64,000 nucleotides of DNA from JASGMR01 sp963664675 (lineage in GTDB: Bacteria; Thermotogota; Thermotogae; Petrotogales; Kosmotogaceae): the NCBI GenBank assembly GCA_963664675.2, contig CAXXLB010000007.1, forward strand, positions 124,001-188,000, in the 5' to 3' direction. Shown one piece after another: positions 16,344-25,589 of this stretch. Under the pieces are notes generated by a model. The model saw nothing but the letters and a program-made list of their open reading frames with translations, made no database searches and was not told where the DNA came from. The position numbers and the translations under genes are program-made. Each line of letters begins with the position of its first letter. The first letter of the stretch is position 1.

Positions 16344-18719
16344 ATGAGCGATAGAGAAAATTTTAAAACAAGAATCAAAATATTACCGATAGAAGATTTG
16401 TTAGTGTTACCCGGAATTGAATATGAATTCAAACTATATGTAAAAGCGGGAGAAAATATACATTATGAGAATTTAAAAGACGGTGAAAATATCCTGGTGT
16501 TGCCCCTCAGGAAAAATTTCCAGATGATCGGGTTGAAGGCCGAAGATTTCTATTCGATAGGTACTGAAGTATATATAAGTAATATCACGAGGAAAGAGAG
16601 AACCTATTATATAAATGTCAGAGGGTTACAGAGAGTGATGATTGATAATATTTTATTTGAAGACAACGAAATATTCGCTGAATATTTTCCGCTCAAGGAA
16701 AATATAGATTTGAGTGAAGACAATCAAAGAGAATTGCTCTCGAATATGAAGAAAGTGACTGGTGAAATTTCAAGATACTTCAAAGTTTCTGAAAAATATG
16801 TAAAATTTATAGATGAAATCGATGATATTAATGAATTCATAGGCGAAGTTTCCAAATATTTATCATTAAAACCTCATGAAAAACAGGATCTCCTGAGCTG
16901 CGATTCGTTGAAGGAAAAAGCGTTCAGATTTTCGGATCATTTAATAAAGCAGAGAGAAACATTGAAATTTCAAATGGAAATAGCAGAAAAATTTTCAAAA
17001 AAGCAGAATAAAGCCTACAGGGAATCAATGCTCAGAGAACAATTGAAAGTGATAAAGGGTGAATTGAAGGAAAGTAAATCAGGAAAATCGGAAAGTTATG
17101 AAGAGAAAATAGAAAATTCAGCTATGCCTGATGATGTGAAAAAAGTTGCATCGGAGGAAATGGATAAACTTGAGAATTTAAATTCGAGCAGCCCGGAATA
17201 CAGCGTGACGAAAAATTATCTCGATTTTTTAATTTCAATGCCATGGGATAAAAACAGTGAACATGAAATAGATTTGAAAGAATCAAAAAGAATTCTCGAT
17301 AATGATCATTACGGTTTGAAGAAAGTCAAAGAGAGAATCATTCAGCATCTGGCCGTCATGAAGCTGAAAAATGACAACAGCGGCTCAATTATTTTGCTTG
17401 TCGGACCTCCTGGAACGGGGAAGACGAGTCTTGGAAAAAGTATTGCGAAGGCTTTGAACAGAGAATATATAAGAATCAGTCTTGGGGGCATAAGAGATGA
17501 AGCGGACATCAGAGGTCATAGAAGAACATACATCGGTTCAATGCCCGGGAGAATAATTAAAGGAATAAAAAAGGCCGGTGTCAGCAATCCTGTTTTCGTT
17601 CTGGATGAGGTTGACAAAATTTTTGCTTCCTATAATGGGGACCCCGCGAGTGCTTTGCTTGAAGTACTGGATCCTGAACAAAATAATTCATTCACGGATC
17701 ATTATCTTGAAGTTCCATATGATTTATCGAAGGTCTTTTTCATCGCAACGGCAAACTCCATATCGAATATTCCATCTCCACTTCTTGATAGGATGGAAGT
17801 GGTCAACGTTTCAAGCTATACGAGCAACGAAAAATTTCAAATAGCTAAAAGACATCTGATAAATAAAGTTCTGGAAGAACACGGCATAACTTCGAACCAG
17901 TTAATAATCAGTGATGAAACGATAAAGGATGTAATAGAAAATTATACTCTGGAATCTGGAGTGCGAGAACTGAAAAGACAGCTTGCAAAGATCGCAAGGG
18001 TAGTATCCACTAAAATCGTTTCAAATGAGGTTGATTTACCATATACAGTCACCGGAGATATGCTTGAGGACATACTCGGCAGACAGGTTTCAAAACACGA
18101 GATTGCTAATATGGATAATCCTCCTGGAGTGGTAACAGGTCTTGCGTGGACTTCTGTCGGAGGTGAAATATTATTCATCGAAGGAACACACATGCCGGGA
18201 AATGGGAAACTCGTACTCACCGGAAATCTCGGAGATGTAATGAAGGAATCGGCAAAAATAGCTTTGAGTCTGGTGAAATCAAGATTGACAATAAATACTT
18301 TACAATTCGACTATAAGGAAAAGGATATCCATATTCATGTTCCGTCGGGAGCAGTTCCTAAAGATGGCCCTTCCGCAGGGATAGCGTTGGCAACAGCAAT
18401 CGCTTCACTAATTACCGGAATAAAAGTAAATTCAAAACTGGCAATGACTGGAGAAATTACCCTCAGAGGTGCTGTCACGCAAATAGGTGGGTTGAAGGAA
18501 AAACTCCTTGCCGCTCATCGTGCGGGAATAAAAAGCGTATTAATTCCTAAGGAAAACGAAAAAGATTTAAAAGATATGCCTACAGAAATAAAAAATGACT
18601 TAAATATATTACCCGTAGAAACTATCGAAGAAGTTTTTGCCGAGGCTTTGGAATTATCGATACCGAAAGCGGAGATAATGGGTCTTTCCAATTCTTCCTT
18701 CGATTTACAAAAAAAATAA
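16344..18719 (+). CDS. lon: ATP-dependent Lon protease
   Basis: This 791-residue protein is full length for LonA. It has the N-terminal substrate domain, a coiled region near 200-240, and an AAA+ module with Walker A GPPGTGKTS, Walker B VFVLDEVDKI and RRTYIGSMPGRI. The protease domain has catalytic Ser677 in PKDGPSAGIA and Lys720 in GGLKEKLLAAH. It degrades misfolded and regulatory proteins in the cytosol. AAGGAGG precedes the ATG. It sits behind MarR and TetR genes rather than heat-shock genes, which suggests ligand-responsive control. Confidence 0.97.
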   Translation: MSDRENFKTRIKILPIEDLLVLPGIEYEFKLYVKAGENIHYENLKDGENILVLPLRKNFQMIGLKAEDFYSIGTEVYISNITRKERTYYINVRGLQRVMIDNILFEDNEIFAEYFPLKENIDLSEDNQRELLSNMKKVTGEISRYFKVSEKYVKFIDEIDDINEFIGEVSKYLSLKPHEKQDLLSCDSLKEKAFRFSDHLIKQRETLKFQMEIAEKFSKKQNKAYRESMLREQLKVIKGELKESKSGKSESYEEKIENSAMPDDVKKVASEEMDKLENLNSSSPEYSVTKNYLDFLISMPWDKNSEHEIDLKESKRILDNDHYGLKKVKERIIQHLAVMKLKNDNSGSIILLVGPPGTGKTSLGKSIAKALNREYIRISLGGIRDEADIRGHRRTYIGSMPGRIIKGIKKAGVSNPVFVLDEVDKIFASYNGDPASALLEVLDPEQNNSFTDHYLEVPYDLSKVFFIATANSISNIPSPLLDRMEVVNVSSYTSNEKFQIAKRHLINKVLEEHGITSNQLIISDETIKDVIENYTLESGVRELKRQLAKIARVVSTKIVSNEVDLPYTVTGDMLEDILGRQVSKHEIANMDNPPGVVTGLAWTSVGGEILFIEGTHMPGNGKLVLTGNLGDVMKESAKIALSLVKSRLTINTLQFDYKEKDIHIHVPSGAVPKDGPSAGIALATAIASLITGIKVNSKLAMTGEITLRGAVTQIGGLKEKLLAAHRAGIKSVLIPKENEKDLKDMPTEIKNDLNILPVETIEEVFAEALELSIPKAEIMGLSNSSFDLQKK

Positions 18720-18986
18720 ATCGTTTTCCACGAATCATTAATTTATTTCTCGTGACATATATGGATTTTTATTCATTTTGAAATTGGAAAAATGGGTAAA
18801 AATCCCTTTTTTGTATCAATCTTATCATTTACATTTGATTTTTTTGTCATATAGATATATGTTACAATATTTGTTCGCACATTTAACTAAAGATTGGGAT
18901 ATAATATATATTATTATAATTTTTTACATAATTAAATCGATTTTGATTGGTACTAAATTTTTTACTTACGAGGAGGAGGTATTTTT

Positions 18987-20678
18987 TTGAAAAAAGTATT
19001 AGTCGTTTTTATTCTTTTATTGTCCGTTGTAATTTTTTCATCCGGCGGAACAAAAATTAATTTTCCATTAGGTGAAAGAGGGGATCTCTACCGGGATTTT
19101 TATTCTTCCAACGGTATGGTATCTTCCGCAAAGCCAGGTGCATCTGAAGTTGGAGTGGAGATACTGAAAAATGGTGGAAATGCTGTAGATGCAGCCATTG
19201 CAGTAGCCTTTGCAATTGGAGTACTTGAACCTAATGCTTCCGGATTGGGCGGAGGCGGATTTATGATCATACATTCTGCAGAAACCGGCGAGAACATTGT
19301 CATTGATTTCAGGGAAATTGCCCCAGCAGCAGCCACTGCCAATATGTATGAAAAGTATTTGGATAACTTTTATAGTGCGTACTTCAACCCATTATCCTCC
19401 GGGGTACCCGGAGAATTGGCAGGTCTGAACACAGCGCTGGAAATGTTTGGAACCATGTCCCTTTCCGAAGTAATTGCTCCTTCAATAAAATTACTGGAAG
19501 ATGGCATTCCTGTAACTGATAATTTATCCGGACTGATAAACTCGATGTACGATGCTATAGCCCAATATCCTGAATCACTTGAACTCTGGTGTGATGAAGA
19601 TGGATTGCCCTATTCTACCGGGGATGTAATTTATAATAATAATCTGAAAAAATCATTGGAGTTGATTTCCGAGAATGGAATTGATATTTTTTACAATGGT
19701 GAAATAGGTGAAGCACTCGTTTCCGCCGCTCAGAATTACGGTGGAATAATAGCTATGGATGATCTACGAAACTACGAAGTAAAGATAAGAGAACCCGTCT
19801 ATGGAAATTACAGAGGTTATGATGTTATTTCAGTACCTCCGGCCAGTTCTGGTGGAACTATCGTAATAGAGATTTTGAATATTTTAGAGAATTTTGATTT
19901 TTCAAATGTGGAATTTGGTTCGGCAGAATATTATCATATTTTTGGCGAAGCTATGAAATTGGCTTATGCAGACAGATCGAAATATATGGCCGACACCGAT
20001 TTTTCAACCGTACCTTTGGAAGGATTGACATCCAAAGCATACGCTTTGAAAAGATTTTCGGAAATTGATTTGACAAAGTCAAACAATGATCCATTGCCGG
20101 GAGATCCGTTCAAATATGAAAGCGGAAATACGACCAGTTTTTCTGTAATGGACAGCGAAGGCAATGCAGTTACCGTAACGAAATCAAATAATTTTCATTT
20201 CGGTTGTGGTTTGACAATACCGGGTTATGGATTCGTGTTGAACAATCACATGCTTGATTTTGTTCCTGTTCCGGGTTCGGAAAATTCAATCGAACCGGGA
20301 AAAAGACCGTTGAGCAGTATGAGCCCAACGATAGTTATGAAGGGCAACAAACCTTTCTTAACTCTAGGTTCTCCAGGGGGAACAAAAATAATCTCTGCTG
20401 TAGTTTCCGGTATAACCAACGTGATTGACTATGGTATGAGTTTACAGGAAGCCATACTCGCGCCCAGAGTTTGCAATCAGAACAACGCATCACTCATGCT
20501 TGAAGCGAGAGTGAATGAAAACGTTATAAAGGAACTTGAAGAAATGGGTCACGAAATCAAGCTGATGGAAGATTACGACCCGTCAATGGGTAGTATTCAG
20601 GCTGTTCAATTTTTACCCAACAATCAGCTTCACGGTGGTGCGGACCCGAGAAGAGACGGTCAGTCGTTTGGATTTTAA
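18987..20678 (+). CDS. ggt: Gamma-glutamyltransferase, exported
   Basis: The TTG start is preceded by GAGGAGG. A signal peptide covers about residues 1-20. The 563-residue precursor matures by self-cleavage before Thr382 in the ESGNTTSFSV motif, which gives large and small subunits. Substrate residues are seen in RPLSSMSPTIV and the oxyanion glycines in LGSPGG. The enzyme cleaves or transfers gamma-glutamyl groups from glutathione-like peptides outside the membrane. It is monocistronic with a strong terminator. The upstream 267 bases hold no clear gene. Confidence 0.95.
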   Translation: MKKVLVVFILLLSVVIFSSGGTKINFPLGERGDLYRDFYSSNGMVSSAKPGASEVGVEILKNGGNAVDAAIAVAFAIGVLEPNASGLGGGGFMIIHSAETGENIVIDFREIAPAAATANMYEKYLDNFYSAYFNPLSSGVPGELAGLNTALEMFGTMSLSEVIAPSIKLLEDGIPVTDNLSGLINSMYDAIAQYPESLELWCDEDGLPYSTGDVIYNNNLKKSLELISENGIDIFYNGEIGEALVSAAQNYGGIIAMDDLRNYEVKIREPVYGNYRGYDVISVPPASSGGTIVIEILNILENFDFSNVEFGSAEYYHIFGEAMKLAYADRSKYMADTDFSTVPLEGLTSKAYALKRFSEIDLTKSNNDPLPGDPFKYESGNTTSFSVMDSEGNAVTVTKSNNFHFGCGLTIPGYGFVLNNHMLDFVPVPGSENSIEPGKRPLSSMSPTIVMKGNKPFLTLGSPGGTKIISAVVSGITNVIDYGMSLQEAILAPRVCNQNNASLMLEARVNENVIKELEEMGHEIKLMEDYDPSMGSIQAVQFLPNNQLHGGADPRRDGQSFGF

Positions 20679-20704
20679 TCGAATCTGAATAGATATAGAT
20701 AGTG

Positions 20705-20738
20705 AAAACTCTCCTGCAAAGTGGGAGAGTTTTTCTTT
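20705..20738 (+). terminator. Rho-independent terminator after ggt
   Basis: A 9-bp stem, AAACTCTCC with GGAGAGTTT, is followed by a T-rich tail (TTTCTTTT). Confidence 0.85.
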
Positions 20739-20783
20739 TAATTAAAAAAAGTATATAATCTTTAAAGAATGGGGGCGATAAGC

Positions 20784-22304
20784 ATGTATTATAAGGTCTC
20801 AAGAGATCCGGTATTTAACGAAGTTTTTCTATATCCACTTGAAATCATTTTTATAGATACAAAGTCGATTCAGCGTCTGAGGTTTTTATCTCAGCTCGTG
20901 GGGGCAGTAAACGTCTATCCTTCTGCTTCTCACACCAGGCTGGCGCATTCCATGGGTACGATGCATATAGCAGGAATGTATTCTAATCATTTATTCAAAG
21001 ACGATTATTCAAAAATCAGGATTCTTAGATTGGCCGGACTCGTTCATGATATTGGCCACGGACCATTCAGCCATCAGTTTGATGACACGGTCTATAAGAA
21101 AGCCGGTTATAAGGATGGACATGATGATTATAGAAAAAGAATGATTCTTGAATATTTGCCCAACGTTCTATGTAAAATAATTGAGAACCTTGGTGTTGAA
21201 AAACTCAAAAAAAGTGTTTTAGAGGATCTAGAAAAAACCACAGGCTCGAAGGATTTAAAAGAAGGAATAGATATATTAACGAATAAAATCAATGAAGTAT
21301 TCGAGGGTGAACATACTGGATCAATAGATTTCAACATTTTACAGGGGCCACTCGGTGCCGACAGGTTGGAATTCGTGTTGAGGGATTCTTTTTTTGCCGG
21401 TACAAGGAATTTTGGATCGGGATATATAGAAAGAATAATAAGGAGTTCCAAAATAAAAGATGGAAAACTCATATACGATTTAAAAGTTATTGATGATATT
21501 TATTCCGTGCTTTTTTCAAGATTCATGATGTATAAAAATGTATATTTTCATAAAACTTCCAGAGCCTCAGATCTACTTCTTCAAGACATACTCAATTATT
21601 CCATCAAACCACTCCGACTGATAGAAAGAGTGAAAAACATTGAAGATTTTCTGGACCTTACCGATAACAGTGTAATCAATGAAATAACATATATTTTTAA
21701 AAGCAAAAAGAAAGAAATTCTGAAAAAATTAGGAATAACTGAAGAAGATCTGAATAAAAACTTATTTTCAGATTATAATGTTGATAATCTGTCGGATGAA
21801 GAAAGAGATTTGTTCAACGCATATAAATCCGTTGAAAGATACAAGTGCCGTGATCTGTGGAAATGTGTTTATGACAATTCTTTTTCTGTAACAGGTTTTG
21901 ATCCTTCCGTTGTGAGTCAATCTGCGGGGATGGATATCATATCAAAAATCATATCAAATACGAAAAAGCTTATAGAGGACAAAAAAATTGAAAAGGATGA
22001 TGAAAAGGCTGCCAAATGGATCATAAACAACTCCGATTTTCTTTTTAAGATAGACACACCATACAAACTGTCACTGTCTTATCCCGAAGAATTTTTATCA
22101 AACAACGTTGAATTATACGATAATAAGCGAGGAGATATAATTTCATATAGAGATTTTGAAGACAGATATCCATCGTATAAACTGATGACCGATAATTTAA
22201 TTCAAATAGTCAGAATTTACTGTACTCTTGATATTCGATCCTTTTTAAAAAAGTATAAAGTAGTCCCGGGTAGTTCCGAAACCAAAATTACAACAAGATG
22301 GTGA
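20784..22304 (+). CDS. HD-superfamily phosphohydrolase (dNTPase/YwfO-like)
   Basis: I choose the ATG at 20784 with GGGGG eight bases upstream, not the ATG at 20769 inside the SD. The 506-residue protein has the metal-binding HD core: H in TRLAHSMGT, HD in LVHDIGHGPFSHQFD and a late D in LGADRLEFVLRD. This matches the SamHD1/YwfO-type family that hydrolyses dNTPs or related nucleotides. The C-terminal half is charged and helical. It is followed four bases later by a PHP-domain gene. Confidence 0.85.
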   Translation: MYYKVSRDPVFNEVFLYPLEIIFIDTKSIQRLRFLSQLVGAVNVYPSASHTRLAHSMGTMHIAGMYSNHLFKDDYSKIRILRLAGLVHDIGHGPFSHQFDDTVYKKAGYKDGHDDYRKRMILEYLPNVLCKIIENLGVEKLKKSVLEDLEKTTGSKDLKEGIDILTNKINEVFEGEHTGSIDFNILQGPLGADRLEFVLRDSFFAGTRNFGSGYIERIIRSSKIKDGKLIYDLKVIDDIYSVLFSRFMMYKNVYFHKTSRASDLLLQDILNYSIKPLRLIERVKNIEDFLDLTDNSVINEITYIFKSKKKEILKKLGITEEDLNKNLFSDYNVDNLSDEERDLFNAYKSVERYKCRDLWKCVYDNSFSVTGFDPSVVSQSAGMDIISKIISNTKKLIEDKKIEKDDEKAAKWIINNSDFLFKIDTPYKLSLSYPEEFLSNNVELYDNKRGDIISYRDFEDRYPSYKLMTDNLIQIVRIYCTLDIRSFLKKYKVVPGSSETKITTRW

Positions 22305-22308
22305 AAGA

Positions 22309-22971
22309 ATGTTCGATTTGAGTTATAAAAATACGGACTTTCATTCTCATCTGATTCCAAAACTGGATGACGGTTCACAGAGTTACGAAGAGTCCAGAGA
22401 ATTATTGATTATGATGTTAAAAAAGGGAATTACCGATCTTTTTCTCACGCCACACTTCAACAGACCCAGATTCCCTTACGAAATAGAATATGTGAAAAAT
22501 AAATATGATGAGTTCTGTGAACATTTTTGCGACATCAACATAAATTTTCATCTGGGAGCAGAAATTTTTTTAACTCATGAAATAATAGATAAAAAATTAC
22601 TGACGATGGATGATTCGAACATTCTGATGCTCGAACTCTCATTTGAAAATAAACAGCCGTTTTTATTCGAAGTAATAGATGGTCTGATCAATAAAGGATA
22701 CTCGATAATGATAGCACATGTCGAGAGATACGATTATTTATACAGGCACAGGAAAACACTTTTCAAAGATAGAGTAGAGTTGGACAGCGATTTTTTTCAT
22801 TTGAGGAAAAGAGGAATTTTGTTTCAGGTGAATTGGTCCGAAATAAAGAAAAATTCTAAAAAATACAATCTGCTTAAAGAAAACGGCATGATCGACTTCA
22901 TTGGAAGCGACAAACATCGTATCAATGATGGAAGACCCGTTATAGATTTTACGAACTACTCAAAAGAATGA
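22309..22971 (+). CDS. PHP-domain phosphatase (CpsB/YwqE-like)
   Basis: This 220-residue TIM-barrel protein has the metal ligands of PHP-type tyrosine phosphatases: DFHSHLIPKLDDGSQS at the start, LTPHFNRP, HLGAEIF, AHVERYDYL and GSDKHR near the end. Relatives dephosphorylate bacterial tyrosine kinases or other phosphoesters. No capsule gene or tyrosine kinase is nearby, so the substrate is uncertain. GGTGAAAG provides the SD, and the close spacing implies an operon with the HD protein. Confidence 0.85.
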   Translation: MFDLSYKNTDFHSHLIPKLDDGSQSYEESRELLIMMLKKGITDLFLTPHFNRPRFPYEIEYVKNKYDEFCEHFCDININFHLGAEIFLTHEIIDKKLLTMDDSNILMLELSFENKQPFLFEVIDGLINKGYSIMIAHVERYDYLYRHRKTLFKDRVELDSDFFHLRKRGILFQVNWSEIKKNSKKYNLLKENGMIDFIGSDKHRINDGRPVIDFTNYSKE

Positions 22972-22983
22972 AAAATTTTAAAT

Positions 22984-24255
22984 TTATAATAATTTTCTTC
23001 CAATCATTTTCCCATGAGAAGTGGCATAAACAATGGATCGCGTGTGTCCGCTGCAGTCACCTATGAACTTAAAGTTCCTGAATTTTTCATTATTCAGTTT
23101 GTTACTGTAAAATTTGACTTCAATTGCATATAAAAGATTATCCGGATAAGCTATTCCGGGAACAACTTCACCCAGTTTTTCTATGAACTCGGTCAGTGAA
23201 ATTCCGATTCTTCTTGGCAAAGCCAGATTTATATCACCCAGCGAGAGTTTTTTATCGTCGAGTGTGGGTTTGACCCTTCCCAATTTTTTTGTTCTCTTGC
23301 TCTCGAGAAAATCACTATAGGTTTGCAAAAGTACCTTTCTTCCACCTGCAAGAATATTAGCCAACTTTGAAATATAAGATCCATATCCGAAAGGATCATT
23401 AAATGGGTGTGTGAAGGATGTACTGCAGAGAACTGCAAAATTTGTATTATCAGAAAAAACCCTTGAATTTGAATGACCGTTTACGGTGACAAAATCATCG
23501 TATTCTTCTTCAACTACAAATCCCGAAGGATTGTTACAGAATGTTCTGACTTTATAACCAGTTTTTGTTTTTAACCTCACCTTAAACTCATACATTTCTT
23601 CGTTCAATTCTTCAACAAGATGATCCGGTAATTCATACCTTATTCCGATATCGACTATATTGTTTGACAAAACCAAATCGGGATAATTTACCGCAATTTT
23701 TTTTACCAATTTGTGACCGCTTCTGCCCGCTGCAACAACCACATAATCGAAGTTCATCTTTTCATTTTCTTCGAACATAACATCGATTGTAGAATCTTCT
23801 TTCACAATTATATCCGAAACCTTTTTATCGAAAAGAAAATTTATATTTTTTTTCGACGAGAGCTCATCAAAAATATTTTTTAATACCGAACCCAGTTGAT
23901 CTGTACCGATATGCCAGAAGTCTGCGTTAACGGGTTCAAAGCCTTTTGAGTAAAATTTATCAAAAAACTTGGATTTTTTATTGAATGATGTTCCTACTTT
24001 GATATTTTTTTTATCGCTTTCCGAGAGTTTGTCGATATAAAAGCTGACAACGTTTTTTTGAATTACAGGTGGTATATCGATGTCTCCACCCATGCTGCTC
24101 GAGATAAAAATCTTCCCGTCAGACCTTATCCCACTTATACTGGAACTGAAAATGTCTTTCGATCTCTCCAGTATCGTTATATCGTTATCGGTGTTTTTTA
24201 TTTCATTAATAAATCCTATCGCCGCTGCTCCAAAACCTACAATTCCAATTTTCAC
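22984..24255 (-). CDS. FAD-dependent dehydrogenase (COG2509-like)
   Basis: The GTG start has GAGGTGAT upstream. This 423-residue flavoprotein has an N-terminal FAD dinucleotide fold, IGIVGFGAAAIGFINEI, a second motif FDYVVVAAGRSGHKL and a C-terminal GDCSGHTRSIVYATSHG that closes the FAD site. It resembles the uncharacterised FAD-dependent dehydrogenases of anaerobes. The substrate is unknown. It has a strong promoter of its own and is convergent with the PHP gene. Confidence 0.85.
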   Translation of the reverse strand: MKIGIVGFGAAAIGFINEIKNTDNDITILERSKDIFSSSISGIRSDGKIFISSSMGGDIDIPPVIQKNVVSFYIDKLSESDKKNIKVGTSFNKKSKFFDKFYSKGFEPVNADFWHIGTDQLGSVLKNIFDELSSKKNINFLFDKKVSDIIVKEDSTIDVMFEENEKMNFDYVVVAAGRSGHKLVKKIAVNYPDLVLSNNIVDIGIRYELPDHLVEELNEEMYEFKVRLKTKTGYKVRTFCNNPSGFVVEEEYDDFVTVNGHSNSRVFSDNTNFAVLCSTSFTHPFNDPFGYGSYISKLANILAGGRKVLLQTYSDFLESKRTKKLGRVKPTLDDKKLSLGDINLALPRRIGISLTEFIEKLGEVVPGIAYPDNLLYAIEVKFYSNKLNNEKFRNFKFIGDCSGHTRSIVYATSHGKMIGRKLL

Positions 24256-24283
24256 AAATCATCACCTCTTAGAAATACAAAGG

Positions 24284-24312
24284 ATTATATTATCTAATAA
24301 AAAATTTGTCAA
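24284..24312 (-). promoter_or_regulatory. Sigma-A promoter of the FAD-dehydrogenase gene
   Basis: On the minus strand a perfect TTGACA (24312-24307) and a perfect TATAAT (24289-24284) have 17-base spacing, 28 bases before the GTG start. Confidence 0.85.
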
Positions 24313-24430
24313 GAAACATTTCTATACAAAAAATTAACAAACATGCAATATATAAGAGTGAATAATAGTGCGCATAAGCGTAAACAATGTATTATAATAA
24401 TATCAATTATACAAATACAGGGGTGATATA

Positions 24431-25339
24431 GTGTCAAAAATAAGTATAATAAATTTGTTGAGTATGATTGGTGAATTAAATGATAGCGAAGGTAAATCAT
24501 CAACAAGAGAACGGTTTTTAAATAATTATTTGTATAAACAAGTAAATATCATAGATACTCAAAATGACATTGTAGAAATAGTGAAATTTATAAATAATAC
24601 AAATACACATAATATATTGTATGTACGTGCATATTCTGATTTGATTAACAGATTAGCACAGATAGTTGGATTTAATGTAGAATACTGCGAATATAATAAT
24701 AAATCAGGATTCAGCGGTATCTGGAACACTGGCGAGAACTACATAAATATAAAAAGTATGATTCCGAAAATCTCAAATAAAATAGATGCAGATTCCCATG
24801 AAACGCTTTATATATTTGATGAAGACTACAGTTTGGGTGTGAAATACATGACTATAGAAAAACTGATTTCCTTGTTTACACTTGCAAACAGTGTAAATTT
24901 ACCAGTGGGTGTCCTATGGGGAATTTTAACGCCAATAAACAATATCGATAAAAAAATAGACTCGATAATGGAATTGATACTTTTAGGATTCAAGAAAAAA
25001 ATAGATAAGCATGTTGATTTGCAGAATATCAGAAAAGAATGGGCAGACGGAGAATTGAATGACTTTCTTTTTACTAAAGTTAAAGAACCCACCTACTATT
25101 TTGTAACATCTTTAATCGATAATAAATTAACGGGTAAAGAGTTAGTGAAAAAGATTAATGAACAATTGCAAAAAAAAGATTTTGAAGAATTAAAAAGCCC
25201 GATGGCACTCGGAGCTTTAATGGGTACAATGACAAAACATTATTCTGGGATCAAAGAACCCCTCGTAGTAAGAGAAGGGAAATATTATAAGCTATCAGAT
25301 AAGTACAATGACACGATAAAAAGGCTGTGTTGCCCGTGA
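24431..25339 (+). CDS. Hypothetical protein, possible nuclease-fold remnant
   Basis: I do not recognise this 302-residue protein with confidence. It has no signal or membrane segment. Residues 75-150 (INRLAQIVGFNVEYCEYNN, then GFSGIWNT and YINIKSM) loosely resemble the core of PD-(D/E)XK-like proteins. The expected E-x-K pair is absent, so any nuclease activity is doubtful. The C-terminal 80 residues are helical. The GTG start has GGGGTGAT upstream. It stands alone between the FAD-dehydrogenase and the Xer gene. Confidence 0.6.
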   Translation: MSKISIINLLSMIGELNDSEGKSSTRERFLNNYLYKQVNIIDTQNDIVEIVKFINNTNTHNILYVRAYSDLINRLAQIVGFNVEYCEYNNKSGFSGIWNTGENYINIKSMIPKISNKIDADSHETLYIFDEDYSLGVKYMTIEKLISLFTLANSVNLPVGVLWGILTPINNIDKKIDSIMELILLGFKKKIDKHVDLQNIRKEWADGELNDFLFTKVKEPTYYFVTSLIDNKLTGKELVKKINEQLQKKDFEELKSPMALGALMGTMTKHYSGIKEPLVVREGKYYKLSDKYNDTIKRLCCP

Positions 25340-25361
25340 AAAGTGCTATGTAAAACCTCCG

Positions 25362-25454
25362 CCTCTCAGAATCGATTTAGCAGGGTTTAAATGTAGTTGG
25401 AGTATTTTTATACATATTATTTTTTTAGATGGTCTTAAAATCGATTCTGCGAGG
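25362..25454. repeat. 93-bp element with 17-bp inverted ends
   Basis: The left arm CCTCTCAGAATCGATTT (25362-25378) and the right arm AAATCGATTCTGCGAGG (25438-25454) pair with one mismatch around 59 bases. There is no coding content. It could be a MITE-like remnant or a structured RNA 3' end for the gene at 24431. Confidence 0.5.
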
Positions 25455-25494
25455 TCCCTTTTTACAAATGTTTATTTAAGCCAATTACGGCATG

Positions 25495-25524
25495 TTGCAC
25501 ACGATACAATAATAATGGTATAAT
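25495..25524 (+). promoter_or_regulatory. Promoter of the Xer recombinase gene
   Basis: TTGCAC (25495-25500) and TATAAT (25519-25524) have 18-base spacing, with an extended TG-n element before the -10. Confidence 0.7.
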
Positions 25525-25526
25525 CA

Positions 25527-25563
25527 ATCTGGACGTATAAGAAAACTTATACGTCCAGATTTT
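25527..25563 (+). promoter_or_regulatory. Perfect 15-bp leader hairpin
   Basis: ATCTGGACGTATAAG and CTTATACGTCCAGAT pair perfectly around AAAA, with TTT after. The hairpin begins within a few bases of the predicted transcript start and ends 26 bases before the Xer gene. It may stabilise the mRNA 5' end or act as an attenuator. Confidence 0.7.
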
Positions 25564-25589
25564 AAAGAATGATGAGGTAAAAGAAAACG

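Noticed and set aside
18778..18990. 70-aa open frame upstream of ggt
   Set aside because: No ribosome site, unlikely amino-acid composition, and it runs into the ggt SD.
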